DNA of 64,000 nt, from assembly GCF_001305675.1 (NCBI RefSeq), contig NZ_CP011853.1:2356001-2420000 (forward strand), given 5' to 3'. The notes below the pieces were generated by a model, which saw only the letters and a program-made list of their open reading frames with translations, was not told where the DNA came from and ran no database searches. This stretch comes from Gordonia phthalatica (GTDB lineage: Bacteria; Actinomycetota; Actinomycetes; Mycobacteriales; Mycobacteriaceae). The stretch's first letter is position 1, and every line of letters begins with the position of its first letter. Positions 41,592-49,758 of this stretch are shown in pieces. Both the position numbers and the translations under genes were made by a program.

Positions 41592-42758
41592 CTAGCCCCG
41601 CTCCTTCAGGATCAGGTACTGGGCGGAGATCTTCTGCTGGGCGTCGAGCAGCTTCTTCGCCGACCCGGTCGCGTAGTACCGGCCGACGACGACCGTGCAC
41701 TGGAACGGCTGAAAGAGGTCATCGGTCTTGGCGCAGTCCGCGATCGGCAGGTCGCGCGGTGTGCCGACCCGCTTCCAGGAGTCGCCCTCGAAGTCGACGA
41801 ACGCCTTCTGCAGGCCTTCGGCCTTCACTTTCGAGGCGGCTCGGAACACCGCGGTCTCGCGCTGACCGACGACGTCGACGCCGGCTGCGGTGAGAATCTT
41901 CAAGACGCGCGGCGAATAGTTGTAGGAGTGCGCGTACGCCTTGCGCAGCGCTGCGGTTCCCTCGAACTTCATCAGCGGATCGACACCCGAGCGGAACGGC
42001 ACCGTCAGCTCGACGACGTCGACGTTGCGCATGGAGCTCGCGACATCGACGCCGCCCGCGCCCTCGATGCGATCGGTCATCAGACCGACGGCCCGTTTGA
42101 GGGTGTCGAGCGCCTCGGTCTCCGACGTGTAGGAGTTGTAGTAGTCCATCAGGAGGACATCGCGTCCGTGTGGAACCAGGAGCATCATTGAAATGGTTCC
42201 GATGGAGTCCCGACCTTGAATGAGCTTCGCGCCGGCGGGGAAGCCGGCCGGCTCACTGAGTCGGCGGCGCCCGTCGTTGTCGAACTTCTTGTCCTGCGCG
42301 ATCCGCGCTGCGAGGTTGGCCTCTGCCGTCGCTGCCGCTGCCGCGCGAGCAGTGCCCTCGTCCGGGTAGCGCAGGACCCCGAGCATCAGACTTCGAGAGA
42401 GCTTGACCGCTTCGTCGAGGCTCTCGGTGAGGAAACCGAACTGGAACTTCTTGTTCTCCGGGACGTCCTCGACCCCGTCCACGAACTCCGCGAGCTGGTC
42501 GAGTGTGCCGAGCGGTGACGTCCCCAGCCGAGCGTGGTCGAGGCGTTCGTCGATCTCCGCCGGATACGGCACGTACGCACCGAGTTCGGCACCCGCCATC
42601 CATGCCGGTGTGCCGATGCCCGCATCACTCTTGACGGTCTTGTACTGGCCGGCATCGATGTCGAGCGCCGTGCGCTGCGCCGTGCCCCGGACCTCGCATC
42701 CGACGAGTGCCACGGTGCTGAGTGCGACGACCAGCGCTGTCACTATCGATTTCTTCAC
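41592..42758 (-). CDS. Lipoprotein, DUF7373-like, paralogue 2
   Basis: A 388-residue paralogue of the lipoprotein at 40342. The lipobox is VALVGC, followed by VRGTAQRTALDIDAGQYKTVKSDAGIGTPAWMAGAELGAYVPYPAEID, nearly the same as its partner, then a more divergent middle and a conserved C-terminal part (VGQRETAVFRAASKVKAEGLQK, CTVVVGRYYATGS). Both GTG starts are preceded at 6 nt by TAGGCT, so both look leaderless and co-expressed. The tandem duplication shares an identical last 19 residues. Extracellular, role unknown. Confidence 0.75.
   Translation of the reverse strand: MKKSIVTALVVALSTVALVGCEVRGTAQRTALDIDAGQYKTVKSDAGIGTPAWMAGAELGAYVPYPAEIDERLDHARLGTSPLGTLDQLAEFVDGVEDVPENKKFQFGFLTESLDEAVKLSRSLMLGVLRYPDEGTARAAAAATAEANLAARIAQDKKFDNDGRRRLSEPAGFPAGAKLIQGRDSIGTISMMLLVPHGRDVLLMDYYNSYTSETEALDTLKRAVGLMTDRIEGAGGVDVASSMRNVDVVELTVPFRSGVDPLMKFEGTAALRKAYAHSYNYSPRVLKILTAAGVDVVGQRETAVFRAASKVKAEGLQKAFVDFEGDSWKRVGTPRDLPIADCAKTDDLFQPFQCTVVVGRYYATGSAKKLLDAQQKISAQYLILKERG
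41594..41651. repeat. 58-bp identical repeat, copy 2 (3' end of lipoprotein gene 2)
   Basis: Identical to 40344-40401 over 58 bp, although flanking coding sequence is clearly diverged. This points to recent gene conversion or strong constraint on the shared C-terminal tail. Confidence 0.9.
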
Positions 42759-42819
42759 GCACCGAGCCTAGGACATGGACTGCCCCGGGTCGGTCAGTCG
42801 ACTCGTCGGGCGGCAGCGG

Positions 42820-43575
42820 TCAGTAGCTGCGCGCGAAGCCGAGAACGTTCGACACGTACTCCATCGAATTGTTGTAGCGCAGGACCGCGGTGGTCTGGTC
42901 GGCGACGGTGCGGAGGTTCAGGCCCTCGTCGCACAGGTACTTCGCGGTGGTGAGGGCCGCGTCGAACAGGTTCTGCGGATCGCTCTTGCCGTCGCCGTTG
43001 CCGTCACCGGCGTAGTGGTTCCAGGTGGACGGGAGGAACTGCATGGGACCGACCGCGCGGTCGTAGACGGGGTCGCCGTCGAGCTTGCCGCCGTCGGTGT
43101 CATTGATCACCTGATTGCCGGCGAGGGTGCCGTTCAGCGTCGGACCGTAGATCGGGGTACGCAGCTCACCGGTCTTGTCGGCGTCGCCGAAGTTCGCGTG
43201 ATGCGACTCCACCTTGCCGATACCGGCGATGAGTCGCCAGTCGATCCCGCAGCGCGGCTCATCCTTGGCGATCTTCGCGGCAGCCGCCTGGTAGGCCTCG
43301 AAGTTGATCTTGGGGACGGCACCGGACTTCACCGAGGCGGGAACCGCCTGGAAGGTTGCGACGATCGGCTTGACCGCAGGCTTCGGTTTGGCCTTCTCAT
43401 CCTGCGTCTTCGGCAACTCGTAGGCGACGTTGGAGACGTCCGCGGGGGTCGAGAGACGGGCGGGTGACGGTCCGGCGAGGTCGGTCGACGATGCTCCCAC
43501 CAGCAGGCCCGCCGCGGGGACGAGACCCGCGGCGACGAGCGCTGCCGACTTCAGCCGTGTGCGATTGCGATGCAT
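42820..43575 (-). CDS. Secreted lytic murein transglycosylase (MltB/SLT-like)
   Basis: About 251 residues with an N-terminal signal peptide (LKSAALVAAGLVPAAGLLVGASS) and a lysozyme-like transglycosylase domain: CGIDWRLIAGIGKVESHHANFGDADKTGELRTPIYG, where the E in KVESHH is the catalytic acid, then DPVYDRAVGPMQFLPSTWNHYAGDGNGDGKSDPQNLFDAALTTAKYLC. Such enzymes cleave peptidoglycan with formation of 1,6-anhydromuramic acid. The DGNGDGKSD segment looks like a Ca-binding loop. ATG 43575 is chosen; its ribosome-binding site is weak, and a structured leader with a small upstream frame lies just before. Confidence 0.85.
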   Translation of the reverse strand: MHRNRTRLKSAALVAAGLVPAAGLLVGASSTDLAGPSPARLSTPADVSNVAYELPKTQDEKAKPKPAVKPIVATFQAVPASVKSGAVPKINFEAYQAAAAKIAKDEPRCGIDWRLIAGIGKVESHHANFGDADKTGELRTPIYGPTLNGTLAGNQVINDTDGGKLDGDPVYDRAVGPMQFLPSTWNHYAGDGNGDGKSDPQNLFDAALTTAKYLCDEGLNLRTVADQTTAVLRYNNSMEYVSNVLGFARSY

Positions 43576-43632
43576 GCGAAAAGGAACCTCGGGATCGGGG
43601 AAAGGACGAGCCTCCACCCGAGACTCCGCTCC

Positions 43633-43676
43633 GCGACGTGGCGCAGGCGGGCGGCAGAACGCCGGTCAGACGTCGC
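43633..43676 (-). promoter_or_regulatory. Structured leader element upstream of the transglycosylase gene
   Basis: A stem of GCGACGT (43633-43639) with ACGTCGC (43670-43676) encloses a second hairpin GGCG-GCAGAA-CGCC. It lies in the probable 5' untranslated region of the transglycosylase gene, and its outer arm overlaps the last codons of a short upstream frame. Ribosome movement on that frame could open the stem. The rest of the 299-nt gap (43576-43874) has only two CAGCAAACA repeats and GTTATC repeats. Confidence 0.4.
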
Positions 43677-43707
43677 ATCCCTCGGTGGGCTGGTAACGAA
43701 CGTACAT
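43666..43707 (-). CDS. Short upstream frame (13 aa) before the transglycosylase gene
   Basis: ATG on the minus strand at 43707 opens a 13-codon frame MYVRYQPTEGCDV, preceded by AGGAG at an 8-nt spacing. It ends inside the structured leader, 90 nt before the transglycosylase start. It may be a regulatory leader peptide; there is no independent evidence that it is translated. Confidence 0.35.
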   Translation of the reverse strand: MYVRYQPTEGCDV

Positions 43708-43874
43708 CAATCCGTCTCCTGCTTGTTATCTTCCTGTTATCAAACCGGCCGCAGCAAACATCTGTTAGCTGCCAGCAAACACTGCGGTCGACGGCGTCGC
43801 AGGTCAGAGGACATTCGGCCGCGCCGGTGTGAGTCCCCGCACGAAATCACGAGGTCGCAGCCTTTTCAGCCGCA

Positions 43875-44774
43875 TCACGCCGTCGAGAGGCCACCGAACT
43901 CATCGAGCAGGAAGGCGGCCAGGAGGTCGACCGCCGGCGTCGTCACGTCCGTCGGCCACGCCATGGCGGCCGATCGTCGCAGCTGCGGTGACGACACCGG
44001 AATCTCGACGATCCCGACATCGGTGGTTGCCGCCCGCGGCAGCAGCGCGACTCCGAGTCCGCGTTCGACGAGCTCGCGGATCGTGGTGAACTCGGTGATC
44101 TCGATCGCGACGTCGGGGTGGAATCCAGCCTCTCGACACCACGCCTCGGTCAGGTGCCTCAGGTTGTACGACGGCGGATTCGCGATGAACACTTCTCCGG
44201 CGAGATCCGCGAGGTCCACTGCGGCCCGGGACGCCAATCGGTGTCGCTCGGGCACGGCGAGCACGATCTCCTGCTCCCCCAGCTCCCGATGCCGCAGATG
44301 CTCGGCGGGCGGAATCGTGATCGCGAGGTCGAGAGCGCCCGCCTCCAGGTCCGCGACCAGTTCGGCCCCGTGCGCCTGCTTCAGTTCCAGATGAATGCGC
44401 GGGTGACGATGGTGGAAAGCCGCGAGGAGTTCCGGCACCGCCCCTGCCCCCATCGTGAGCGGGAAGCCGAATCGCACCGTCCCCGACTCCGGATCAGCGG
44501 CGGCCGTCGCACGTGTCACCGCGCGTTCGAGGGCGGCGAGTGGACCTGCGCAGTCAGCGATCAACGACTCCGCCTGCGACGTGAGCCGCACGGTGCGGCC
44601 GTCGCGGATGAGCAGCGGGACGCCGAGGGCCGATTCCAGCGCGTGCAGGCGCCGACTGATCGACGACTGCGCCACTCCGAGCGCCTCGGCGGTCGCGGTC
44701 ATCGATCCGGACTGTGCACCGAGTTCCACCAGCGCGGTCAGCTGAGGTGCGAACTCGACCATCCACCTATCCAT
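43875..44774 (-). CDS. LysR-family transcriptional regulator
   Basis: A 299-residue LysR-type protein. The winged helix is at residues 1-65 (ALVELGAQSGSMTATAEALGVAQSSISRRLHALESALGVPLLIRDGRTVRLT), followed by the effector-binding domain (SGTVRFGFPLTMGAGAVPELLAAFHHRHPRIHLELKQ, FIANPPSYNLRHLTEAWCREAGF). It is divergent from the malate:quinone oxidoreductase gene, with a gap of about 100 nt, the usual LysR arrangement, so mqo is the likely target. The effector is unknown; a dicarboxylate would fit. Confidence 0.9.
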   Translation of the reverse strand: MDRWMVEFAPQLTALVELGAQSGSMTATAEALGVAQSSISRRLHALESALGVPLLIRDGRTVRLTSQAESLIADCAGPLAALERAVTRATAAADPESGTVRFGFPLTMGAGAVPELLAAFHHRHPRIHLELKQAHGAELVADLEAGALDLAITIPPAEHLRHRELGEQEIVLAVPERHRLASRAAVDLADLAGEVFIANPPSYNLRHLTEAWCREAGFHPDVAIEITEFTTIRELVERGLGVALLPRAATTDVGIVEIPVSSPQLRRSAAMAWPTDVTTPAVDLLAAFLLDEFGGLSTA

Positions 44775-44874
44775 GATCGGATCATATCCTCCTGAAATCG
44801 CATTGGACGGATTGATCGACGACGGCCGATGATCGAGTCGTACCGATCACGACATGTTCGAAGGGATGACCATC

Positions 44875-46395
44875 ATGCGTATTCGTCACGACAACCGGTC
44901 CGGCTCGACGCGCTCTCACGATCTGGGTTCGGTCGACGTCGCCCTGATCGGCGGCGGCATCATGTCGGCGACCCTGGCGTCGATGCTCGGCGAGCTGGCA
45001 CCCGACTGGCGCGTCGTCGTCCTGGAGCAGGCCGACCGGCTCGCCACCGAGAGCAGCGACCCGTGGAACAACGCGGGCACCGGCCACTCCGGATTCTGCG
45101 AGCTCAACTACATGCCGGACCCCGACGACGCCGCCAAACCCGTTGAGATGGCACGCCAGTTCCTCCTCACTCGTCAGTGGTGGTCACACCTCGCCGACCG
45201 TGGCGCGATCAAGCCCGACTCGTTCGTCCACGGCACTCCGCACCTGTCCGTCGTCTTCGGCGACGACGATCGCTCCTACCTGCAGCGACGCCACCGCACC
45301 ATGCGACGGTCACCGCTGTTCCGCGACCTGCAGTATTCGGAGGACCGCGACCAGATCGCCGCCTGGGCACCGCTGGTCATGGCGGGCCGCGCGGATGACG
45401 AGACCGTCACCGCCACCCGACACGCGGCGGGCACCGATGTCGACTTCGGGGCGCTGACCGCGTCGCTTCTCGCCGCGTCCGGCGCCCATGTCCTCACCGG
45501 ACACGAGGTCACGCGCATCGCTCGCCGCGACGACGGCGTCGAGATCTCAGGCCGGTGCGATCGGCGTGATTTCCGTGTGCGCGCCCGGCACATCTTCGTC
45601 GGCGCGGGCGGTCAGGCGCTGCGGATGCTGCAACAGGCGAAGGCACGCGAGGTCCGCGGCTACGGTGTGCTGCCGGTCGGTGCGGCGTTCCTGCGGTGCA
45701 GTGATCCGGCCGTAGCCGCGCAGCACGACGGCAAGGTCTACGGGCAGGCGCCGATCGGTGCTCCCCCGATGTCGGTGCCGCACCTCGACCATCGGACCGT
45801 CGACGGACTCGACCACCTGATGTTCGGTCCGTACGCGACGTTCAGCACCAAACTCCTCAAGCACGGCAGGCTGACCGACTTCTTCGCGACGCTGCGGCCG
45901 TCGAATCTGTGGACCGTGATGTCCGCCGGTGCGACCAACCTGAGCCTGGTGCGGTTCCTGGTCTCCGAACTGCTGGCGAGCCCGCGACGCCGGTTCCGTC
46001 AGCTGCAGCGGTACTACCCCACCGCACACCGCGACGATTGGGAACTGATCCCCGCAGGCCAGCGCGCACAACTGGTGACTCCCGGCCCGCGCGGAATCGG
46101 CGTTCTGCAGCAGGGCACGGAACTGATCACCACGTCGGACGGTGACATGTCCGGGTTGCTCGGCGCCTCACCCGGCGCATCGACGGCGGTGCCGATCATG
46201 GTGGACCTGCTCGGCCGCTGCTTCCCCGATCAGTGGGCGGCCGGATGGGAGGCCGCGCTCAACAGCGCGATCCCCGGCCTGGCCGTGACCGAGTGGACCG
46301 ACGAGGCGGTGGCGCAGGCGACCGCGTCGACGGCTCAGTCGTTGGGGTTGGCGGCCGCGTCCGTGGGCGTCATGAGCACGGAGGCGCTTGGATAG
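44875..46395 (+). CDS. mqo: Malate:quinone oxidoreductase
   Basis: About 506 residues. It has the FAD-binding motif DVALIGGGIMSATLASMLGELAPDWRVVVLEQ and the Mqo signatures ESSDPWNNAGTGHSGFCELNYMPD, GTPHLSVVFGDDDRSYL, KVYGQAPIGAPPMSVPHLDHR and DGDMSGLLGASPGASTAVPIM. Mqo is a peripheral membrane enzyme that oxidises malate to oxaloacetate and reduces menaquinone. ATG 44875 is preferred because AAGGG lies upstream; ATG 44854 and 44866 are in frame. The last 61 nt overlap the 3' end of the convergent iacI-like gene. Confidence 0.93.
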   Translation: MRIRHDNRSGSTRSHDLGSVDVALIGGGIMSATLASMLGELAPDWRVVVLEQADRLATESSDPWNNAGTGHSGFCELNYMPDPDDAAKPVEMARQFLLTRQWWSHLADRGAIKPDSFVHGTPHLSVVFGDDDRSYLQRRHRTMRRSPLFRDLQYSEDRDQIAAWAPLVMAGRADDETVTATRHAAGTDVDFGALTASLLAASGAHVLTGHEVTRIARRDDGVEISGRCDRRDFRVRARHIFVGAGGQALRMLQQAKAREVRGYGVLPVGAAFLRCSDPAVAAQHDGKVYGQAPIGAPPMSVPHLDHRTVDGLDHLMFGPYATFSTKLLKHGRLTDFFATLRPSNLWTVMSAGATNLSLVRFLVSELLASPRRRFRQLQRYYPTAHRDDWELIPAGQRAQLVTPGPRGIGVLQQGTELITTSDGDMSGLLGASPGASTAVPIMVDLLGRCFPDQWAAGWEAALNSAIPGLAVTEWTDEAVAQATASTAQSLGLAAASVGVMSTEALG

Positions 46396-46916
46396 CTGGA
46401 CGCGAACCCGTCCGGGAGGTCGGCGATGAAGACGTTCTCCGTGCGCGTGCGGGTGATCGCCCACCGGTCGCCGACCTTCCGGAAGGCGTTGTTGAGGCGG
46501 CTTGACCGGAGAATCGCCGAGCCGTCGGTGAACAGCCACGGCTGCATGTGAATCCACTGCCCCTCGGCGGTCCGACCGTCGACGTGGATCTGCTCCGACG
46601 TCAGATAGTGGGCGTTCAGCAGCAGACCCGGCTCTCGGTCGGCGCTCCAGAACCGTTCGAAGTGCTCGCGGACGGCCTGCTTGCCCTCGGCTCGGCCGAA
46701 CTGTCCGTCGTAGTATTCGCCGACGCCCTCCCACACGGCATCCTCGGCGTACAGGTCCATGATTCGGTCGATCCGCGCCGTGTCGTCGGTGACGTCGAAC
46801 TCCGGGCAAGGGGTGTCGCACAGGAACATGTACCGCGCCTGCAAGCGTCGGATGTCGGCCTCGGCCTCCAGCCTCTCGACCCGCTCGACGAGTGCATCGA
46901 TCCGGGGGTCGGTCAT
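46335..46916 (-). CDS. iacI: SnoaL/NTF2-like protein (IacI-like)
   Basis: A 193-residue protein with a SnoaL-like (NTF2) fold: IRRLQARYMFLCDTPCPEFDVTDDTARIDRIMDLYAEDAVWEG, QFGRAEGKQAVREHFERFW, LNAHYLTSEQIHVDGRTAEGQWIHMQPW and GDRWAITRTRTENVFIADLP. IacI of the indole-3-acetic acid cluster is a small protein of this type with unproven function, and the location beside iacG supports the name. Its ATG overlaps the iacG stop (ATGA). Its last 61 nt overlap the 3' end of mqo on the other strand. The identity as iacI is an inference from context. Confidence 0.6.
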   Translation of the reverse strand: MTDPRIDALVERVERLEAEADIRRLQARYMFLCDTPCPEFDVTDDTARIDRIMDLYAEDAVWEGVGEYYDGQFGRAEGKQAVREHFERFWSADREPGLLLNAHYLTSEQIHVDGRTAEGQWIHMQPWLFTDGSAILRSSRLNNAFRKVGDRWAITRTRTENVFIADLPDGFASSYPSASVLMTPTDAAANPND

Positions 46917-48127
46917 CGCTGGTCACCCCGAGCAGCGCCCTCGAGCAGATCGACGACGACGCGCGCGCGGCGGAGCCAGTAGCCGATCTCCCGCCCCGAG
47001 GTGCGGCTCGGGAGTTGGGCGAGTCGCAGCGTCATCGTGTACTGCCCGTGCTGGTCCCGAACCGGCAGGACCACGGAGCCGATGTCGTAGGACTCGTCGT
47101 CGTCGAGGCTGTGGATCCCGTAGTCGACGGCGGTATCCCGGATCGACTGGCGGATCCGCCGCTCCTCGGCGGGGGTCAGGCGCCCCTTCTCGTACTGGCG
47201 CGTCGCATCGAGCATGCCCTGATACGCGGCCTGTCCCTCGACGTCGGGCAGGAACGACAGCGCGTACCCGTGCTCCCGGAGGAAGTCCAGTCGGGCTCGA
47301 TGGAGGTTGCGCTCGGCGTCATCGGCGTCGCGCAGCTTCCCGAGCCACCCCTCCTGGACCTCCGCCGGCTGCGCGAACACATAGCTGTCACCGATCGGCG
47401 GGACGATCGGGATCCGTCGGGCCAGACCGCGCTCGCGGTCGATGCCCGGAGCGGTCACCGACAGTACTGTCGCCATCTCGTCGTCGCTGACAGTGGTGTA
47501 AACGGTGACCTCGCAGCCGATGTCGTCGGCGAGTTCCTCGACGTGGGGGCGGACACCGTGGGCGGTGTGAATGGCGGGCAGGATCTCGTGATCCATTCGC
47601 GCCATGAGCGAGGTGCAGACGAAGCTGCCGTAGCCGCCCTGGAAGAAGATGAGCGGCGACACCGGGTTGGTGACCGCCATGTCGACCACCTCGCACAGGG
47701 CGATCCAGTGGTCACCGGCTTCGACGATGTCGTGCATCCTCGTGTCGATCCAGGCCACCGAGTCGGCGAGCACCGGATCCCCGGACGGCGATTCGAACCA
47801 GTCGATCCCGTCGAGTTTGTTCTCCCATCGGCGGGCGACAGTCATCACCGTGGCCTCCTGTTCGCCGCACAGGATGTTGACGCACAGGGAGTCGCATTCG
47901 CGCATCCGCTCGAAGGTCTTCGATGTCTTCATCGGCATGAACGAGACGAGCGGCGGATCCATCGACACCGAACTGAAGGTGCCGACGACCATGGCGAGGA
48001 CGTCCCCGTCATCGTCGCGCCCGGTCACCACCACGACGCCCGTCGGGTAGTGCCCCATCACGTCGCGGAACAGCAGCGGGTCGATCTGCGGCTCGGCCAG
48101 TCCCGTCTTGTCTTTCAGTGCAGTCAT
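46913..48127 (-). CDS. iacG: Flavin reductase with C-terminal IclR-like domain (IacG-like)
   Basis: A 404-residue protein. Residues 1-170 are a flavin reductase domain (FRDVMGHYPTGVVVVTGRDDDGDVLAMVVGTFSSVSMDPPLVSFMP, GDHWIALCEVVDM). Residues about 175-400 resemble the IclR effector-binding region (SFVCTSLMARMDHEILPAIHTAHGVRPHVEELADDIGCEVTVYTTVSDDE) without the IclR winged helix. In the iac pathway IacG supplies reduced flavin to the monooxygenase IacA. The fused domain could sense a small molecule. ATG 48127 follows AAGGAG; the gene is 14 nt after the MFS gene and overlaps iacI. Confidence 0.72.
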   Translation of the reverse strand: MTALKDKTGLAEPQIDPLLFRDVMGHYPTGVVVVTGRDDDGDVLAMVVGTFSSVSMDPPLVSFMPMKTSKTFERMRECDSLCVNILCGEQEATVMTVARRWENKLDGIDWFESPSGDPVLADSVAWIDTRMHDIVEAGDHWIALCEVVDMAVTNPVSPLIFFQGGYGSFVCTSLMARMDHEILPAIHTAHGVRPHVEELADDIGCEVTVYTTVSDDEMATVLSVTAPGIDRERGLARRIPIVPPIGDSYVFAQPAEVQEGWLGKLRDADDAERNLHRARLDFLREHGYALSFLPDVEGQAAYQGMLDATRQYEKGRLTPAEERRIRQSIRDTAVDYGIHSLDDDESYDIGSVVLPVRDQHGQYTMTLRLAQLPSRTSGREIGYWLRRARVVVDLLEGAARGDQR

Positions 48128-48141
48128 GTCGTTCTCCTTCG

Positions 48142-49569
48142 TCATCCCCGGGCGTAGCGTCGCTGAAGCGCGCTGCCGAGGCGTTCCGGCCGCAGGAAGG
48201 CGATGCACAGTGCGCCGCCGACCAGCAGGATGATGCCCGTGATGGTGAATGCGAGGTGGACGCCGTCGGCCATGTTGGCCGCCATCTCCGGGCTGGGTTT
48301 GACGCCCTTCGGCGGCGAGACGTAGCCGGCGCGAGTCATCAACCAGCCGACGAGGCTCGGTGAGATGACGGCGCCCAGCGAGGCGACGCCGCCGAGGGTC
48401 GCCATCATGATGGGGCGCTGCCTGGTGCCGACCGAATAGCCGATGGCCGACGCCGTCATCGGGTAGGCGAGGCTGCAGCCGGCCGCGAGCGACAGGAGCG
48501 CCACCGACATCGCGCCCGACGTCAGCTGCACCAGGAGGAAGCAGACGCCTGCCACCAGTGCGGCGGCACCGAACGGAATCGCGATCGACCGGTGGGCGTT
48601 GTGACCGCGCGCCAGCATCCGCTGACCGAGGACCCCGAGGCCGAGCAGGACCAGGGCGCCGAGCACCCACGGGATCGTCGTGACGGTGCCGACCTCCTGC
48701 AGCGACAACCCGATGACCGTCCCCAGGTACTGGGGCAGCCAGGTGGTGAGGAAGCCCTGAACCCAGAAGTTCGACGCGCCGCCGATGACCGCGGCGAGGA
48801 AGCACAGGCTGGCGAAGGCCCGCCAGACGACGACCGGCTGCTGCGCGTCGACGGCCGACGTGGTGACCTCGTCCGCCGCGGCGTCGGCGCCGTCTGCCGA
48901 GTCTTCGTCGGTCTCGGCCTTCTGCTGTTCCCGGTAGGGTCCGTCGGCGCCGAGGATCAGCCATGCCGCCATCCAGATGAGGCCGACGATGCCGAGCACG
49001 CCGAACGCCCATCGCCATCCCCACGCGGTGATGACCCACGCGAGGACCGGCGCCGCGATCACCGGGCCCAGGGTGGACCCGATCGCGACGAGGTTCGACG
49101 GCAGCGCACGACGGCGAGGCGCGAACCAGGTGTGCACCGAGGTCAGCGACATCGCAGTCGCCGGCCCCTCCGCTCCACCGAGCAGGACGCGCGTAACGAG
49201 CAGCACCGCGGCGGCGCCGCCGAGCAGCATCGGGAACTGCAGGACCGCCCAGGCCAGAGCCATGACGAAGAGGATCCACTTGACCGGGAATTTGGCCGCG
49301 AGGAAGCCCACCACGATGGAGACGAGTGCGTACAAGAAGAAGAACGAACTGCCGATGAAGCCGAATTCGGTGGCACTCAGGCCGAGTTCGGGCATCGCGT
49401 CGGCCGAGACGAGACCGAGGACGGCCTTGTCGGCGAAGGCGACGATCTGGAAGAGCACCAGCAGGCCGGTGATGACCCAGGCGCGTCTGCTCATCCGGGA
49501 CAGGTCGATCCGGCGGGACGTCGTCGACGGCTGCTCGACGTCGGAGTCGTCCGGGGTCACGATGGTCAT
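48142..49569 (-). CDS. MFS transporter, probable indole-3-acetate permease
   Basis: A 475-residue major facilitator protein with 12 hydrophobic helices, starting AWVITGLLVLFQIVAFADKAVLGLV, and the MFS motif in the 2-3 loop (VVGFLAAKFPVKWILFVMALAW). A hydrophilic loop with Glu and Asp (EQQKAETDEDSADGADAAADEV) sits in the middle, as usual between helices 6 and 7. Its place at the head of the iacG-iacI operon and opposite iacH suggests uptake of IAA or a related aromatic acid; substrate is inferred only from context. Start ATG 49569 follows GAGGA. A shared response-regulator-like box lies upstream. Confidence 0.75.
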   Translation of the reverse strand: MTIVTPDDSDVEQPSTTSRRIDLSRMSRRAWVITGLLVLFQIVAFADKAVLGLVSADAMPELGLSATEFGFIGSSFFFLYALVSIVVGFLAAKFPVKWILFVMALAWAVLQFPMLLGGAAAVLLVTRVLLGGAEGPATAMSLTSVHTWFAPRRRALPSNLVAIGSTLGPVIAAPVLAWVITAWGWRWAFGVLGIVGLIWMAAWLILGADGPYREQQKAETDEDSADGADAAADEVTTSAVDAQQPVVVWRAFASLCFLAAVIGGASNFWVQGFLTTWLPQYLGTVIGLSLQEVGTVTTIPWVLGALVLLGLGVLGQRMLARGHNAHRSIAIPFGAAALVAGVCFLLVQLTSGAMSVALLSLAAGCSLAYPMTASAIGYSVGTRQRPIMMATLGGVASLGAVISPSLVGWLMTRAGYVSPPKGVKPSPEMAANMADGVHLAFTITGIILLVGGALCIAFLRPERLGSALQRRYARG

Positions 49570-49654
49570 GAGATCCTCGGTTCTCGTTCGGGGAAGGTCG
49601 GGGTGTTGAAGGTTCGGGAGTTCCAACGATGCGAACGTAGGCAGGCACCCGGTT

Positions 49655-49674
49655 ACGGCGGTAGGAGGGATTTC
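49655..49674 (-). promoter_or_regulatory. Candidate response-regulator site upstream of the MFS-iacG-iacI operon
   Basis: ACGGCGGTA-N7-TTTC (plus strand) occurs here and again at 58937-58956 upstream of iacA. In both places it is the same way round relative to a minus-strand operon and lies 14-15 nt upstream of a -10-like hexamer (TACGTT at 49639-49634 here; TAGCGT there). This is where an activator would bind to help polymerase. The divergent iacH gene could use the same site. Confidence 0.55.
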
Positions 49675-49758
49675 TTTACTGTCGGACGGTCGCTCGACGG
49701 GGCAGACTGAACTACGCGACAGGCAGTGACCCTCGTCTCTGCGCGGATTTCAGGAGGA

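Noticed and set aside
43576..43720. A cyclic-di-AMP (ydaO-type) riboswitch before the transglycosylase gene
   Set aside because: The conserved GGGGGAACC and GGGUGAAUC core segments that I expect for that class are not present; only a different stem and an upstream frame are visible, so it is reported simply as a structured leader.
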